Position numbers and translations under genes: made by a program. From NCBI RefSeq assembly GCF_004920405.1, contig NZ_RFLV01000001.1, forward strand, positions 1,488,001 through 1,552,000: DNA of 64,000 nucleotides, written 5' to 3'. Of this stretch, positions 43,394 through 52,884 are shown in pieces (the first letter of the stretch is position 1; each line of letters starts with the position of its first letter). The notes under the pieces were generated by a model. The model was not told the origin of the DNA, made no database searches, and worked only from the letters and a program-made list of their open reading frames with translations. The stretch is from Pseudomonas leptonychotis. GTDB lineage: Bacteria > Pseudomonadota > Gammaproteobacteria > Pseudomonadales > Pseudomonadaceae.

Positions 43394-44506
43394 ATGAAAA
43401 TAATCAAAACCCTGTTCACCACCGCCATCTGCGGTGCAACCTTATTGACCGGCGCAGCGCAGGCCGAAACCGCAGCACCACAGCGCGAACTGCGCGTGTA
43501 CAACTGGGCCGACTACATGCTGCCCTCGGTACCCAAGGACTTTGCCGCCAACAGCGGCATCAAGCTGACCTGGGACATCTTCGACACCAACGAAGGCCTG
43601 GAAGCCAAGCTGCTTACCGGCAACTCGGGTTACGACCTGGTGGTGCCGACCAACACCTTCCTCGAAAACGAAATCAAAGCCGGCGTGTTCCAAAAACTGG
43701 ATAAAACCCAGCTGCCCAACTGGAAAAACCTCGACCCCGGCCTGCTGGAATTGATGACCGCCAACGACCCCGGTAACCAATACGCAGTGCCCTACATGTA
43801 CGGCACCGTGCTGATCGGTTTCAACCCGGACAAAGTCAAAGAAGTGCTCGGCGCTGATGCACCGGTGGACAGCTGGGACCTGATCTTCAAAGAAGAGAAC
43901 ATCAGCAAGCTCAAGCAGTGCGGCGTGGCCATGCTCGACTCGCCGGGCGAGATTCTGCCCATTGCCCTGCACTACCTGGGTCTGGACCCGAATAGCACCA
44001 AGCCGGATGACTACAAAAAAGCCACCGAGCTGATGCTGAAAATCCGCCCCTACGTCGCCTACTTCCACTCAGCCAAGTACATGACCGATATCGCCAACGG
44101 CAACATCTGCGTGGCCATCGGCTACTCCGGCAGCTTCTACCAGTTCGCCAACCGCGCCAAAGAAGCCGGCAACGGCGTGGTGGTCGACTGGCGCTTGCCG
44201 AAGGAGGGCGCACCGCTGTGGTTCGACTCCTTCGCCATTCCGAAAAGCGCACAGAACGTTGCTGAGGCCCATGAGTTCCTCAACAACCTGCTCGACCCAA
44301 ACGTGGTGGCGCCAATCAGCGACTTTCTCGGCTACCCCAACCCGAACAAGGCCGCCATGCCACTGGTGGGCACAGAGATCCGCGACAACCCCGGCCTGAC
44401 TCCAACCAGCGAGGCACAAAAGACCCTCTACGTGCTGCAACCGCTGCCGCAGAAAGTCGAACGCATACGCACTCGCGCCTGGACCACCATCAAGTCCGGC
44501 ACCTGA
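43394..44506 (+). CDS. Periplasmic polyamine-binding protein (PotF/SpuD type)
   Basis: From ATG 43394 the protein has 370 residues with signal peptide KIIKTLFTTAICGATLLTGA cleaved near AQA-ET. Family marks are LRVYNWADYMLPSVPKDFAA, DIFDTNEGLEAKLLTGNSGY, DLVVPTNTFLENEIKAGVFQ and AIGYSGSFYQFANRAKEAG. It binds putrescine/spermidine-like ligands for an ABC importer. No permease or ATPase genes follow, so it must use a transporter encoded elsewhere or act as a sensor. It pairs with aphA as PA1409-PA1410 do in P. aeruginosa. Confidence 0.93.
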   Translation: MKIIKTLFTTAICGATLLTGAAQAETAAPQRELRVYNWADYMLPSVPKDFAANSGIKLTWDIFDTNEGLEAKLLTGNSGYDLVVPTNTFLENEIKAGVFQKLDKTQLPNWKNLDPGLLELMTANDPGNQYAVPYMYGTVLIGFNPDKVKEVLGADAPVDSWDLIFKEENISKLKQCGVAMLDSPGEILPIALHYLGLDPNSTKPDDYKKATELMLKIRPYVAYFHSAKYMTDIANGNICVAIGYSGSFYQFANRAKEAGNGVVVDWRLPKEGAPLWFDSFAIPKSAQNVAEAHEFLNNLLDPNVVAPISDFLGYPNPNKAAMPLVGTEIRDNPGLTPTSEAQKTLYVLQPLPQKVERIRTRAWTTIKSGT

Positions 44507-44539
44507 TGAGCCCATACTAGTTGGCGTTAGTTAGAGCTC

Positions 44540-44683
44540 TTAGAGCTCTTGTGGGTCTTGAGAGCTAGAGCCCTGCAAGGCGAAAACAGGCAAGGAGGCG
44601 GAGTGTACTGCTGTACATGAGCACTCCGAGCCTGTTTTTAACGCCGCAGAGCCGACGCGCAGCAGATCCTAAAAAGGCTCTAA
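44540..44683. mobile_element. MITE-like fold-back element, copy 1 (about 144 bp)
   Basis: Terminal parts TTAGAGCTCTTGTGGGTCT (44540-44558) and, inverted, AGATCCTAAAAAGGCTCTAA (44664-44683) are diverged inverted repeats. Inside are AACAGGC, GCCTGTTTTTAACGCCG and GCCGACGCGCAGCAGA, shared with the copies at 51626 and 57561. It encodes no protein. Its right end supplies the TAG stop codon (44680-44682) of the minus-strand LysR gene, so the insertion defines that protein's C-terminus. Confidence 0.75.
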
Positions 44684-45585
44684 GCACCGACCTCGCCACT
44701 CTCTAGCTTGCGCCACAGCAGCCGCACCGAGGCTTTGCGCACCAGCGCGCAGCGGTACAGGCGAATCTCCAGCGGCACCTGCCATTGCTCGCCGCCACAC
44801 ACCACCAGCTCGCCCCTCGCTAACTCCCCCGTCACCGATAAACGCGGCACCCAGGCCACGCCCATCCCTTGCAGGGCCATGCTTTTCAGGCTGTCGGCCA
44901 TCGCCGTTTCATACACGGTGGTCGAGCGCAGCACGCGCTGACGAAGCAGCAGGTTGACTGATCGGCCGAGGAACGCTCCGGCTGTATAGGCCAGCAGTGG
45001 CACACTCTGACCACTTTCTAGATCGAACAACGGCTGGCGATCCTCATCGACCGCGCACACCGGCAACATCTCGGTACGGCCCAAGTGCAGCGAAGGGAAA
45101 ATCTCCGGATCCATCTGCAACGCAGCATCCGGGTCGTAGTAGGCAAGAATCAGATCGCAGGCCCCTTCACGCAGCGAATGCACCGCTTCACCGACGTTGG
45201 TGGCGACCAGCCGGGTGGTCAGCGGCAAACCCTCGCGGCGCAGACGGGCGATCCACTCGGGGAAAAAACCCAGAGTCAGTGAGTGCGCTGCGGCGATCTG
45301 CATCACCTCACCCTGCTGGCCTTCGAGGTTATGCAGATGGCGCACCACCTCACCCAGCTGCTCGACCATGCTCCTTGCCGTGACTAAAAACAGCTGGCCG
45401 GACTCGGTCAGCTCGACCGGTGTGCAGCTGCGATTTACCAGGGTAAGGCCGAGCATGTTTTCCAGGCTGCGAATCCGCCGGCTGAACGCCGGCTGAGTAA
45501 CGAAGCGCTTTTGCGCCGCCTGGGAAAAACTGCGGGTGGCAGCCAGGGTAACGAAGTCTTCCAGCCATTTACTTTCAAGGTTCAT
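44680..45585 (-). CDS. LysR-family transcriptional regulator next to aspA
   Basis: ATG 45585 (CAGGAG 6 bases before) gives 301 residues. An N-terminal winged HTH (about 1-65: WLEDFVTLAATRSFSQAAQK and RFVTQPAFSRRIRSLENML) is followed by a substrate-binding domain with VGEAVHSLREGACDLILAYY and LQGMGVAWVPRLSV. It diverges from aspA, as a LysR gene does beside aspA in P. aeruginosa (PA5428/PA5429), and probably controls aspartate/ammonia metabolism. The last codons and stop lie in the MITE-like element. The longer upstream frame runs through repeats and is discounted. Confidence 0.9.
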   Translation of the reverse strand: MNLESKWLEDFVTLAATRSFSQAAQKRFVTQPAFSRRIRSLENMLGLTLVNRSCTPVELTESGQLFLVTARSMVEQLGEVVRHLHNLEGQQGEVMQIAAAHSLTLGFFPEWIARLRREGLPLTTRLVATNVGEAVHSLREGACDLILAYYDPDAALQMDPEIFPSLHLGRTEMLPVCAVDEDRQPLFDLESGQSVPLLAYTAGAFLGRSVNLLLRQRVLRSTTVYETAMADSLKSMALQGMGVAWVPRLSVTGELARGELVVCGGEQWQVPLEIRLYRCALVRKASVRLLWRKLESGEVGA

Positions 45586-45601
45586 CGTCGCTCCTGTTTT
45601 T

Positions 45602-45682
45602 GTAGGGTGGATGACGCTCTTTTCATCCACCGCCCAGCCGGCATTCAGTTGTGATGGATGGGTAATGCGTCATCCACCCTAT
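45602..45682. repeat. GTAGGGTGGATG fold-back repeat, copy 2
   Basis: Arms TAGGGTGGATGACGC (45603-45617) and GCGTCATCCACCCTA (45667-45681) are perfect over 15 bp, with inner TCATCCACC and GATGGATGGGTAA copies. It belongs to the same family as 42037-42112. It lies in the 332-bp LysR-aspA gap, 17 bp from the LysR start, so it may overlap promoter sequence. Confidence 0.85.
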
Positions 45683-45714
45683 GCGCTGCGCAGCCGATGT
45701 CCGAGCCAGGCATT

Positions 45715-45761
45715 GTGGGAGGCGCTTTAGCGGCGACGATCGCGGCTGAAGCCCCTCCCAC
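45715..45761. repeat. REP pair (Pseudomonas type), copy 2
   Basis: GTGGGAGGCGCTTTAGCGGC (from 45715) and CGCGGCTGAAGCCCCTCCC (ending near 45759) form a compact inverted pair with a 4-5 base loop. The halves equal those of 42146-42207 but in reversed order. The remaining 45762-45917 of the gap probably carries the aspA promoter; I see no gene there. Confidence 0.85.
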
Positions 45762-45917
45762 AAGTTATCTGCACGTCCGAGCGCAAGCGGACGTCACACC
45801 GACATTATGCCGATTATGCATGACCCAGCGTTTAACAGCATTGGCCAGCATCAGGCCACAGCCCCTAATCTACGGCACATCGCGGCACAAGTCGCATTCT
45901 CAGAGACCGTAACCATC

Positions 45918-47342
<1,425 letters not shown>

Positions 47343-47355
47343 CCCATATCGACCA

Positions 47356-47378
47356 AGAGGCGCCCCCACGCCTCTTTT
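47356..47378 (+). terminator. First hairpin terminator after aspA
   Basis: AGAGGCG (47356-47362) pairs with CGCCTCT (47369-47375) and is followed by TTT. It is a short but regular intrinsic terminator 14 bp after the aspA stop. Confidence 0.75.
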
Positions 47379-47383
47379 CCTCA

Positions 47384-47409
47384 GGGATGGCCTCGGCCAT
47401 CCCTTTTTT
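47384..47409 (+). terminator. Second, strong terminator after aspA
   Basis: GGGATGGCC pairs with GGCCATCCC around a 2-base TC loop (47384-47403) and runs into TTTTTT, a textbook intrinsic terminator. Together with the hairpin just upstream it insulates aspA from the next gene. The rest of the gap to 47637 shows nothing further except three near-identical GGCTCGCCTGG-type repeats near 47,560-47,580. Confidence 0.9.
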
Positions 47410-47637
47410 ATGCCGCTGGCATGAACAAGCCTCTTCCTCAAGCCGCATTCCGGCAAACTCAATGGAATCCAACAGCATAACGATGGTCTGCCTTTACTAG
47501 CGCTTGGGTTTTGCGACCTTGAGAAACGCTGCAGGCGCGCCATTGCTGACGACCGTTGGCTCGCCTGGCTCGCCTGGTTCGCCTTAAACGACGCGAATAA
47601 GGCCCTCTAGACAATCTGCCGGTACAGGAGAAACGTC

Positions 47638-48387
47638 ATGGACTCAGATAAGCCAAAACAAGCCACGCTGTATCGCATGGTGATGAAGAACCACCTCTGC
47701 CCTTATGGCCTCAAGTCGAAGGATTTGCTCAAGCGTAAAGGCTTCGACGTAGACGACCGCCACCTGACAACGCGCGCGGAAACCGACGCCTTCCAGAACC
47801 AACACAACGTAGATACAACACCGCAGACATGGATCGGCGGCCAACGCATCGGTGGCTACGATGCCTTGCGTAAACATTTCGGTGAGCCGGTAAAAGGGCC
47901 GGATGAAACCAGCTATACGCCCGTCTTTGCCATCTTCGCTGTTTCACTGTTGATGGCATTGGCCATGAGCTGGGCGGCGTATGGCAGCCTATTAACGGTG
48001 CGTGCGCTGGAATGGTTTATCGCCGTGGCCATGTGTGTGCTGGCCATCCAGAAATTGCAGGACGTCGAGAGTTTTTCGACCATGTTCCTCAACTACGATT
48101 TGCTGGCGCGCAGATGGGTACGCTATGGCTATCTTTATCCGTTCGGCGAGGGGCTGGCGGGGGTACTGATGATTTCAGGTGCGCTGGTTTGGCTTGCCGC
48201 ACCCGTGGCGTTGTTTATCGGTTCAGTGGGCGCGGTTTCAGTGATCAAAGCCGTGTATCTCGACAAGCGTGAACTCAAATGCGCCTGTGTCGGCGGTAGC
48301 AGTAAGGTGCCGCTGGGTTTTGTATCCTTGACGGAAAACCTGATGATGGTCGCCATGGGAGCGTGGATGCTGGCCAAAGCTTTATAA
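47638..48387 (+). CDS. Glutaredoxin fused to a MauE-like membrane domain
   Basis: The 249-residue protein has an N-terminal glutaredoxin-like part (about 8-85): HLCPYGLKSKDLLKRKGFDV and TTPQTWIGGQRIGGYDALRK. The active site reads CPYG, the single-cysteine type, in place of CPYC. Four hydrophobic segments follow (about 93-248), with the MauE/DoxX-type ELKCACVGGSSKVPLGFVSL carrying a CxC pair. Such fusions probably pass thiol electrons across or along the inner membrane; the substrate is unknown. The gene stands alone behind the aspA terminators. Confidence 0.82.
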   Translation: MDSDKPKQATLYRMVMKNHLCPYGLKSKDLLKRKGFDVDDRHLTTRAETDAFQNQHNVDTTPQTWIGGQRIGGYDALRKHFGEPVKGPDETSYTPVFAIFAVSLLMALAMSWAAYGSLLTVRALEWFIAVAMCVLAIQKLQDVESFSTMFLNYDLLARRWVRYGYLYPFGEGLAGVLMISGALVWLAAPVALFIGSVGAVSVIKAVYLDKRELKCACVGGSSKVPLGFVSLTENLMMVAMGAWMLAKAL

Positions 48388-48482
48388 GCACCCGCTGCTC
48401 CGCTGGCCACCCATCCCGCTCCTGCTCTGCGCATCCGCGTAGGCTAGGTGATGTTCCACCGCCCTATTCGGAGTCGCCTGCA

Positions 48483-49889
48483 ATGAAACGCCGCACCCGC
48501 ACGCCGCGCCACACGCTACTGGTACTCGCACTGCTCGTTGGCTTATTGCCCGGCGAGCACATTTTGGCTCAAGCGGAAGATGCGCCCGCCGCGCCCGAAT
48601 CGGTGGTGAACATCGACGCCGAGGCGGCAGAAAGCGATGAGAAGATCAGGTCGCGCATCGAGAATATTTTTGCCGAACTGGAACCGCTGCGCGAAGTCAG
48701 TGTGTATGTCGGCGAAGGCGTGGTCATTCTGCGCGGCGAGGTCGCCAACGAAGTCGCCGCGCAGCAAGCCGAGCGCCTCGCCAGCCGACTCGCCGGAGTG
48801 GTCACGGTAACCGACGAGATGAGCCGCACGCTGGCCGTGGCCGATAACGTGCGGCCGGTGCTCGAACGCTTGCGTACACAAAGCCTGAATTTTATAAAAG
48901 CGCTGCCATTGATTGGTCTCGCGCTGCTGGTTTTAACCGTCTTTATCCTGCTCGGTAACTTCCTCGCCGGCCGGCAATTTTTGTGGCGAAAAATAGCGCC
49001 CAATCCCTTTTTAGCCGACCTAATGGCCCAAGCCACACGCGTGGTCATTCTGCTGCTGGGGATTATTCTGGCGCTCAATCTGCTCGGCGCGGCGGCGGTT
49101 ATCACCACCATCCTCGGCGGTGCCGGGGTGATCGGCCTGGCCATCGGCTTTGCCGTGCGCGACACAGTGGAGAACTATATTTCCAGCGTGATGCTGAGCC
49201 TGCGCCAGCCGTTTCGGGCCAAGGACCACGTGGTTATCAATGACCTTGAAGGCATCGTCGTGCGCCTCACTTCGCGCGCGACCATCTTGATGACCCTCGA
49301 CGGTAACCACATGCGCATCCCCAATGCGGCCGTGTTCAAAGGCATCATCCTCAATTACTCGACCAACCCGGAACGACGCTTTGAGTTCGAACTCGGCGTC
49401 GATGCCGAAGACGATCCGGTGGCCGGGATGAAAGCCGGATTGGACGCCATTCGCACCCTCGATTTCATCCTGCAAGACCCCGAGCCCGACGCGCTGATCA
49501 ACACCGTCGGCGACTCCAACATCGTGCTGACTTTTTATGCTTGGATCGATCAACGTGAAACCAACTTCGGTAAAGCACGCAGCCTGGCCATTCGCGCCGC
49601 TATGCGCGCGCTGGAAGAACAAGGCTTCACCTTGCCAGAACCGATTTACCGTTTGCGCTTCGATCCCGAGGTCAACACCGCGCTGTTTAGCGCGCTGGAT
49701 GGCAAAAACGCTGGCGTCACACCGCTGGCTAGCGGCGAGGACAAAAATGACTCTGCTGCGACCCGAGTTAAGCGCGGCGATGCGGTGCTTGATGTCACCC
49801 CGGACAAACACCTGGAGCAAAAAGTCGACGCGGAAATTCGCTCTGACCAGGGCAATGACCTGCTGGATAAAGATGTGCCGCATGAGTAG
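48483..49889 (+). CDS. BON-domain mechanosensitive channel (MscS family)
   Basis: ATG 48483 gives 468 residues. A signal-like start (TPRHTLLVLALLVGLLPGE) leads to a periplasmic BON domain (about 50-122; VSVYVGEGVVILRGEVAN). Then come two to three membrane helices, including the pore-lining MscS stretch AAAVITTILGGAGVIGLAIG followed by FAVRDTVENYISS, and the beta-domain SLRQPFRAKDHVVINDLEGI. The C-terminal cytoplasmic domain ends at about 405, with a charged tail after that. It releases small solutes under osmotic downshock; the BON domain may bind membrane or cell wall. The channel core looks complete. Confidence 0.9.
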   Translation: MKRRTRTPRHTLLVLALLVGLLPGEHILAQAEDAPAAPESVVNIDAEAAESDEKIRSRIENIFAELEPLREVSVYVGEGVVILRGEVANEVAAQQAERLASRLAGVVTVTDEMSRTLAVADNVRPVLERLRTQSLNFIKALPLIGLALLVLTVFILLGNFLAGRQFLWRKIAPNPFLADLMAQATRVVILLLGIILALNLLGAAAVITTILGGAGVIGLAIGFAVRDTVENYISSVMLSLRQPFRAKDHVVINDLEGIVVRLTSRATILMTLDGNHMRIPNAAVFKGIILNYSTNPERRFEFELGVDAEDDPVAGMKAGLDAIRTLDFILQDPEPDALINTVGDSNIVLTFYAWIDQRETNFGKARSLAIRAAMRALEEQGFTLPEPIYRLRFDPEVNTALFSALDGKNAGVTPLASGEDKNDSAATRVKRGDAVLDVTPDKHLEQKVDAEIRSDQGNDLLDKDVPHE

Positions 49890-50073
49890 TTCGCGTAAGG
49901 CGAGCGCGACTTAACGCCCGCATTGAGCAGCACGCATGGGGTGGAGCTGGCGCGGCTTCGACTGCGCAGGAGGTAGGGCCGCCCCGCTCCCGGCGGGCCT
50001 GCGGCATTCACCACCTCCCTGTGGATCGCGAAGCAGGATTCCCGAGCCGAAAGCCCTCCCACTAAAGCCCACG

Positions 50074-51546
50074 CTACAGGCTCCAAGCGCGGCGTAGTGC
50101 CTCCAACGCCTCGGCAATCTGCGCCTCGGGCACCGCGGCAAAGCCCAGCACCAGCCCAGCTCGGTCATCCACAGCGATGCTGCTGTCGGGCAGCCAGTAA
50201 CTGCTCAAACCATTCAACTCCACGCCGACGCGTTCAGCAACGGCGACCAGTTCGCGCTCACGGACCAGGCTGTCGACCCGCACACACAAGTGCAGACCGG
50301 CCTCCACCAACGGCAGCGGTGCGCAACCCGGCACTTGATCAGGCCAACCGGCTAGCAAGGCATCGCGCCGACTACGCGCGGCGGTGCGCATACGGCGGAT
50401 ATGCCGCTGAAAGTGCCCAGCGGCGATAAACTCGGCCATCACTGCCTGGGTACCAATCTCCGAGTGACGCATGTCCACCGCGCGACGCTGGGCAAAGGCT
50501 TCGGCAAGCGCCGGCGGCAGCACCAGATAACCCAAACGCAGCGCCGGAAAAGCGATCTTGCAGAAGGTGCCGACGTAGAGCACCCGGCCCTGACGATCGA
50601 GGGCCGCCAGCGGCGCCAATGGCGTACCGCTGTAACGGTATTCGCCGTCGTAATCGTCTTCGATGATCAGGCCGTCATTGCGCTCGGCCCATTCCAACAG
50701 CTCCAAACGCCGCGCCAACGACAGGGTGACGCCGGTTGGATACTGGTGCGACGGCGTCAGATAGACCAGCCGACAACCCTCGATCTGCGCCAGCGCCGCG
50801 GTGTCCAATCCATCAGCATCCACCGCCACGCCGCACAACTGCGCACCGGCCACCGCCAACGCATGGCCGGCGGCGCGGTAGCCGGGGTTCTCCACCGCCA
50901 CGCGCTCGCCCGGCGCCACCAGTAACTGTGCGCACAGGCTGATGGCTTGCTGGGCGCCGCTGGTGACCACGATCTGCGCCGGGTCGCAATGCAAACCACG
51001 GCTGTTGCGCAGGTAAGCGGCGATCAGCTCACGCAGTTGCCAGTCGCCGGCCGGGTCGCCATAACCTAAGCGCGCCGGCGATGGTTTACGCCAGAAGCGC
51101 GCCGACAAACGTGCCCAGGTCTCGAACGGAAACAGATCAAACGCCGGCACGCCGACGCGAAACGCCCTTGGCGGGCCGCTCAAGGGCGGGCTCAAGTGAT
51201 GCTGTTGCAAGCGCGCCAGTGCCGCGCTCTGCGTTACCGGCTCAACCGCCAGCGGCGTCGGTCGACTGACCGCACTGAGCTCGGCGACGTAAGTACCGTC
51301 ACCAATCCGCCCTTCGACATAGCCCTCGGCGTAGAGCTGGTCGAAGGCGCGGGTCACGGTATTACGGGAAATAGCCAATAACTGCGCCAGGTCGCGGCTG
51401 GCCGGTAAGCGCGTGCGGCTTTGCAGGCGACCATCGAGAATGCGCTCGCGCAATGCCTGATACAGCTGACGCGCCAAGCCCTGACGCGGATCGAGGTGGA
51501 TCCCGGAGAGGTCGACTGGCAAGGGCGGTGCAGACGAGGCAGGCAT
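50074..51546 (-). CDS. MocR/PdxR-type regulator (GntR HTH plus aminotransferase-like domain)
   Basis: From ATG 51546 the protein has 490 residues; a GTG at 51570 would add eight. The N-terminus is a GntR winged helix (about 20-85: ARQLYQALRERILDGRLQSR and SRDLAQLLAISRNTVTRAFD). The rest is a class-I aminotransferase fold with SGAQQAISLCAQLLVAPGER, LTPSHQYPTGVTLS, IEDDYDGEYRY and the PLP-lysine region YVGTFCKIAFPALRLGYLV. Such proteins sense PLP or amines and control a divergent gene, here probably the PaiB-like/GNAT operon at 51781. A fold-back element sits in their shared promoter region. Confidence 0.92.
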   Translation of the reverse strand: MPASSAPPLPVDLSGIHLDPRQGLARQLYQALRERILDGRLQSRTRLPASRDLAQLLAISRNTVTRAFDQLYAEGYVEGRIGDGTYVAELSAVSRPTPLAVEPVTQSAALARLQQHHLSPPLSGPPRAFRVGVPAFDLFPFETWARLSARFWRKPSPARLGYGDPAGDWQLRELIAAYLRNSRGLHCDPAQIVVTSGAQQAISLCAQLLVAPGERVAVENPGYRAAGHALAVAGAQLCGVAVDADGLDTAALAQIEGCRLVYLTPSHQYPTGVTLSLARRLELLEWAERNDGLIIEDDYDGEYRYSGTPLAPLAALDRQGRVLYVGTFCKIAFPALRLGYLVLPPALAEAFAQRRAVDMRHSEIGTQAVMAEFIAAGHFQRHIRRMRTAARSRRDALLAGWPDQVPGCAPLPLVEAGLHLCVRVDSLVRERELVAVAERVGVELNGLSSYWLPDSSIAVDDRAGLVLGFAAVPEAQIAEALEALRRAWSL

Positions 51547-51625
51547 ATAAATTGGCTCTACTAAAGTCACATTAAATGGATCTTACAACAGACCAATAGC
51601 CGTTCTAGCATGGCTCCATCACGTC

Positions 51626-51767
51626 AGAACCTGTTTACGGTCTCGCGAGCTAGAGCGAGACAAGGCAAAAACAGCCGAAGAAGCGCAGTTTACGAGCTGT
51701 AAATGAGCATTCTGAGGCTGTTTTTAACGCCGTATCGCCGACGCGCAGCAGACCGTAAACAGGTTCT
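51626..51767. mobile_element. MITE-like fold-back element, copy 2 (142 bp, intact ends)
   Basis: The 18-bp termini AGAACCTGTTTACGGTCT (51626-51643) and AGACCGTAAACAGGTTCT (51750-51767) are perfect inverted repeats. Inside lie AAAACAGCC, GGCTGTTTTTAACGCCG and GCCGACGCGCAGCAGAC. TCA occurs at both outer borders (TCAGAACC and GGTTCTCA), which could be a 3-bp target duplication. It carries no gene. It occupies most of the 234-bp space between the MocR regulator and the PaiB-like gene and ends 13 bp before the latter's ATG. Confidence 0.85.
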
Positions 51768-51780
51768 CAGGAGACTCGCC

Positions 51781-52431
51781 ATGTACACACCCGCCGCCTT
51801 CCGCCAGGACGACCTCGCCGCACTGCACCAGCAGATGCGCGCCAGCCGTTTGCCCACGCTGATCAGCCACGGCAGCCAAGGCTTGCTCGCCAGCCACCTG
51901 CCGCTATTGCTGGAACCTGACGAAGGTGAATACGGCACGCTGTACGGCCACTTCGCCCGCGCCAATCCGCAGTGGCGCGACCTCGCCGAAGGCAGCGAGG
52001 CGCTGGTGATTTTTCAGGGTGCCGAGGCGTATATCAGCCCGTCGTGGTACGCCGCCAAAGCCGAGCACGGCAAGGTGGTGCCCACCTGGAACTACATCGC
52101 CGTGCACGCCTACGGCCAAGCCGAGGTGTTTGATGACGCCGAGCGCCTGCTGCAACTGGTCAGCCGCCTCAGCGCGCTGCACGAAGCCGAGCGCCCGCAA
52201 CCCTGGGCGGTAAGCGATGCGCCGCGTGAGTACATCGACAGCATGCTGCGCGCCATCGTCGGCTTCGCCCTGCCGATTCAGCGCCTGGAAGGTAAATGGA
52301 AGCTCGGCCAGAACCGCAGCCAGGCTGACCAAACCGGCGTGCGCGAGGGGCTGGCCGCCAGCAGCGAGGCACGCGACCGCGAACTGGTCGCGCAGATGCA
52401 ACACGATCAACTCGCCAAGGAGGCTTTATGA
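51781..52431 (+). CDS. PaiB-like FMN-binding protein
   Basis: The 216-residue protein shows the PaiB/FMN-binding split-barrel pattern: YTPAAFRQDDLAALHQQMRA at the start, then LPLLLEPDEGEYGTLYGHFA with RANPQWRDL, EALVIFQGAEAYISPSWYA, and VPTWNYIAVHAYGQAEVF. It ends with GKWKLGQNRSQADQTGV. PaiB proteins in Bacillus repress protease and sporulation genes; here a flavin- or pyridoxal-related enzymatic role is equally possible. AGGAG at the MITE border serves as ribosome site. The stop overlaps the GNAT start (ATGA), so both are cotranslated. Confidence 0.9.
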   Translation: MYTPAAFRQDDLAALHQQMRASRLPTLISHGSQGLLASHLPLLLEPDEGEYGTLYGHFARANPQWRDLAEGSEALVIFQGAEAYISPSWYAAKAEHGKVVPTWNYIAVHAYGQAEVFDDAERLLQLVSRLSALHEAERPQPWAVSDAPREYIDSMLRAIVGFALPIQRLEGKWKLGQNRSQADQTGVREGLAASSEARDRELVAQMQHDQLAKEAL

Positions 52432-52871
52432 ACATTGAAATTCGCCCAATCAGCGCCGCTGACCACGCCGCGTGGCTGCCATTGTGGCAGGGCTACCAGC
52501 GCTTCTATAAAGCCGAGATTGCCGAGGCCACCAGCGCCATGACGTGGCAGCGCTTTCTCGACCCGGCCGAACCGATGCACGCCGCCCTCGCCTGGCACAA
52601 CGGGCGCGCCGTGGGCCTGGTGCATTACATCTTCCACCGCTCGTGCTGGACGACTGGCGACTACTGCTACCTGCAAGACCTGTTCGTTACCGATGACCTA
52701 CGCGGCGCCGGCATCGGTCGCCAATTGATCGAGCATGTCTATGCCCAAGCCCGCGCCGCCGGCGCAGCGCGGGTGCATTGGCTGACCCACGAGAGCAACA
52801 GCGACGCCATGCAGCTGTATGAACGCATCGCCGAGCGCTCCGGCTTTGTGCAATATCGCCAACTGCTTTGA
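52428..52871 (+). CDS. GNAT-family N-acetyltransferase (copy A)
   Basis: The 147-residue acetyltransferase has the GNAT core: HNGRAVGLVHYIFHRS, then GDYCYLQDLFVTDDLRGAGI with GRQLIEHVYAQARAAGA (acetyl-CoA loop RGAGIGRQL), and WLTHESNSDAMQLYERIAER. The substrate is unknown. It is strongly similar along its whole length to the protein at 57106 (ADHAAWLPLWQGYQRFY and RFLDPAEPMHAALAWH occur in both). It starts inside the PaiB-like stop codon and precedes a second, unrelated GNAT by 13 bp. Confidence 0.93.
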   Translation: MNIEIRPISAADHAAWLPLWQGYQRFYKAEIAEATSAMTWQRFLDPAEPMHAALAWHNGRAVGLVHYIFHRSCWTTGDYCYLQDLFVTDDLRGAGIGRQLIEHVYAQARAAGAARVHWLTHESNSDAMQLYERIAERSGFVQYRQLL

Positions 52872-52884
52872 ATAGGAGCACGTC

